Shown: positions 6,064 through 7,272 of the stretch, one piece after another | Layout: every line of letters begins with the position of its first letter | How positions within the stretch are numbered: the first letter of the stretch is position 1 | Source of the DNA: Acidobacteriota bacterium | Lineage (GTDB): Bacteria > Acidobacteriota > Holophagae > Holophagales > Holophagaceae | Length of the DNA stretch: 7,272 nucleotides | Reading direction: 5' to 3' | Assembly (NCBI GenBank): GCA_021778785.1 | Contig: JAJYBX010000094.1 | Span: 1-7,272, forward strand | Position numbers and translations under genes: made by a program | The notes under the pieces: model-generated | Told to the model about the DNA's origin: nothing | The model's database searches: none | What the model saw: the letters and a program-made list of their open reading frames with translations, nothing else

Positions 6064-6253
6064 TGGGATACCCCGAACACTTTCAGGACTTGTCTGCGGG
6101 GAAGCCTAACACGGCCCGGATTTTCCCGCACGGGGACCGGATGGACGCGGTCCCCCGGGGGGCCCCCCCCGGGGGGCGGACCTCTCTTTTGACGAAAAGC
6201 ACTCCGCGGAACGGCAGGGCTGTGGAACGATGGATGGGTTTGGAGGAAGCCCC
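6064..6253. other. Divergent intergenic region between the DUF1844 operon and the secreted TPR gene
   Basis: This 190-base region must hold promoters for both directions. On the plus strand TTGACG at 6189-6194 resembles a -35 element, but no fitting -10 lies 16-18 bases downstream. It also forms the centre of a small inverted repeat, CTTTT-GACG-AAAAG (6186-6199). On the minus strand TAGGCT (about 6103-6108) is a weak -10 candidate. The region also contains the extreme G/C inverted repeat annotated separately. The plus-strand gene has a good GGAGG ribosome binding site at 6242-6246, seven bases before its ATG. Confidence 0.6.
6149..6182. repeat. Extreme G/C inverted repeat with flanking GGTCC/GGACC arms
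   Basis: The core is C5 (6152-6156), G6 (6157-6162), C8 (6163-6170), G6 (6171-6176), with outer arms GGTCC (6149-6153) and GGACC (6178-6182). One strand can fold into a near-continuous hairpin of roughly a dozen G-C-rich pairs with a single bulge. On the plus strand it is followed by TCTCTTTT (6183-6190), giving a terminator-like shape. It faces no upstream plus-strand gene in the window, so its role is unclear: an insulator against antisense transcription, a regulatory hairpin, or a neutral sequence expansion. Confidence 0.75.
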
Positions 6254-7272
6254 ATGCGACGCCTGATTCCCGCGCTCCTGTTGCCTGCCGTCTGTCTCAC
6301 CCTGTCCGCCGAATCCACCGGCCGCATCTCCGGCAAGGTGATGACCCAGGACAAGAAGCCCATTTCCGGCGCCAAGATCGTGCTCAAGCGGACCGACCGG
6401 AACTGGTCCAAGGAGCTCACCTCCGACAAGCATGGCGCCTTCCTCCAGGTGGGCCTGGATCCGGTGCTCTACGACATCACGGTCAGCGCGGAGGGGTACG
6501 TCACCCTCGTCGAGCAGCAGCAGAAGATCCCGCTCGCCGACGTGCTTGTGAAGGAGTTCACCCTCCTGACCCCGGAGCAGGCCCGGTCTGCGGCCGTGGC
6601 CAACGGGACCGCGCAGGTCGTGCCCGAGGACCCCGCGGCCGCGGCGGACTCCGCCGGCCGGGATGCCTTCAACAAGATCATCCCCCTCTACAACGAGATG
6701 AAATACAGCGAGGCCCTGCCCGGCGCGGAGGACTCCTACAAGAAGCTCAACGACGCCCAGGCCAACCTGAAGGATGAGGCCGCCAAGACTGAGGTCGTCC
6801 AGCTCCTGCCCAAGGTGGCCCGCGTCTACGGCATCTGCCTGGCCCTGGGCAGCGACCGGAAGGCCGAGGCCGAGCCGTTCCTCACGAAGGCCCTGACCGA
6901 CAACCCGAAGGACGAGCGGGCCCTGGCCGGCATGGTGGAAGTCGCCAAGGCCAAGGGGGACAAGGCTGCGGAGCAGAAGTACCAGGGCGAACTGGACGCC
7001 ATCCATGGTCCCAACCCCGACGTGATCTACAACAAGGCCGTGGAGGCCTTCAACGCCGGCAAGACCAAGGAGGCCAAGGCCGAGCTCCAGAAGGTCCAGC
7101 AGCTCGATCCTAAGTATCCGGAGGCCTACTACCTGCTGGCCATGGTCGAATTCGGCGAGATGAATCTGAAGGGCACCAAGCAGAACCTCGAGAAGTACCT
7201 GGAGCTGGCCCCCAACGGGAAGAACGCCGCCACGGCCCGGGAGATGCTGAAGGACCCCTCCCTCAAGCGCAT
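6254..7272 (+). CDS. Secreted carboxypeptidase-regulatory-like/TPR protein (C-terminus cut by window edge)
   Basis: The reading frame stays open for 339 codons to the window end. It starts with a signal peptide (Arg2-Arg3, hydrophobic 4-18, probable cleavage after LSA at 17-19). Cys14 is not in a proper lipobox, so it is not an obvious lipoprotein. Residues 22-104 form a CarboxypepD_reg-like beta-sandwich: GRISGKVMTQDKKPISGAKI, then TSDKHGAFLQVGLDPVLYDI, then VSAEGYVT. After an Ala/Pro linker (112-134) come helical repeats at 136-250 and clear TPR units at about 255-322, with AVEAFNAGKTKEAKAEL, AYYLLAMVEFGEMN and LEKYLELAPNG. Such proteins are common in Acidobacteriota and probably act as periplasmic or outer-membrane-associated scaffolds. 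No catalytic residues are seen. The protein is notably lysine-rich. The start is secure, with GGAGG seven bases upstream. It is transcribed away from the DUF1844 operon. Domain calls are good; specific function is unknown. Confidence 0.88.
   Translation, partial: MRRLIPALLLPAVCLTLSAESTGRISGKVMTQDKKPISGAKIVLKRTDRNWSKELTSDKHGAFLQVGLDPVLYDITVSAEGYVTLVEQQQKIPLADVLVKEFTLLTPEQARSAAVANGTAQVVPEDPAAAADSAGRDAFNKIIPLYNEMKYSEALPGAEDSYKKLNDAQANLKDEAAKTEVVQLLPKVARVYGICLALGSDRKAEAEPFLTKALTDNPKDERALAGMVEVAKAKGDKAAEQKYQGELDAIHGPNPDVIYNKAVEAFNAGKTKEAKAELQKVQQLDPKYPEAYYLLAMVEFGEMNLKGTKQNLEKYLELAPNGKNAATAREMLKDPSLKR

Noticed and set aside
6152..6176. G-quadruplex in the intergenic G/C block
   Set aside because: Only two G-runs occur per strand in the core and they are separated by matching C-runs, so a hairpin is far more favourable than a quadruplex.
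6083..7006. Minus-strand open frame of about 300 codons opposite the secreted TPR gene
   Set aside because: The plus strand has a ribosome binding site, a signal peptide, and CarboxypepD_reg-like and TPR domains. The minus frame has none of these and crosses the intergenic G/C palindrome.

Overview
The window reads as ordinary chromosome of a GC-rich Gram-negative-type bacterium. Codon third positions are mostly G or C, two proteins start with export signals, and two carry inner-membrane helices. The protein mix (a DUF1844 protein, a DUF4388/PATAN protein, TPR membrane proteins and a secreted carboxypeptidase-regulatory-like/TPR protein) looks most like Acidobacteriota, perhaps the Holophaga/Geothrix group. 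That placement comes from recognising families, not from a search, and Myxococcota remains possible.

Layout: six genes on the minus strand, then one on the plus strand. From right to left the minus strand holds a DUF1844 protein (5776-6063), a large TPR/zinc-ribbon multi-pass membrane protein (3881-5764), a DUF4388 protein with one membrane helix (2695-3879) and thymidine kinase tdk (2086-2685). These four are separated by only 11, 1 and 9 bases, and their ribosome binding sites touch or lie inside the preceding gene, so they look like one translationally coupled operon. A 171-base gap follows, then a glutaryl-CoA dehydrogenase (724-1914) with its own strong ribosome binding site. It ends at a clear intrinsic terminator (677-704). 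Beyond that lies a patatin-like phospholipase (1-659) that runs off the left edge. On the plus strand a secreted CarboxypepD_reg-like/TPR protein begins at 6254 and runs off the right edge. It is divergent from the operon across a 190-base gap that contains an extreme all-G/C inverted repeat. No stretch over 300 bases lacks a gene.

Functionally, three proteins are well-known types: pyrimidine salvage (tdk), lysine/tryptophan/aromatic catabolism (glutaryl-CoA dehydrogenase) and lipid acyl hydrolysis (patatin). The least understood part is the DUF1844-TPR/zinc ribbon-DUF4388 set, which may be an envelope-associated regulatory or assembly module. Nothing in the sequence assigns it a function. 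I saw no tRNA, rRNA, CRISPR array, insertion sequence or phage gene.
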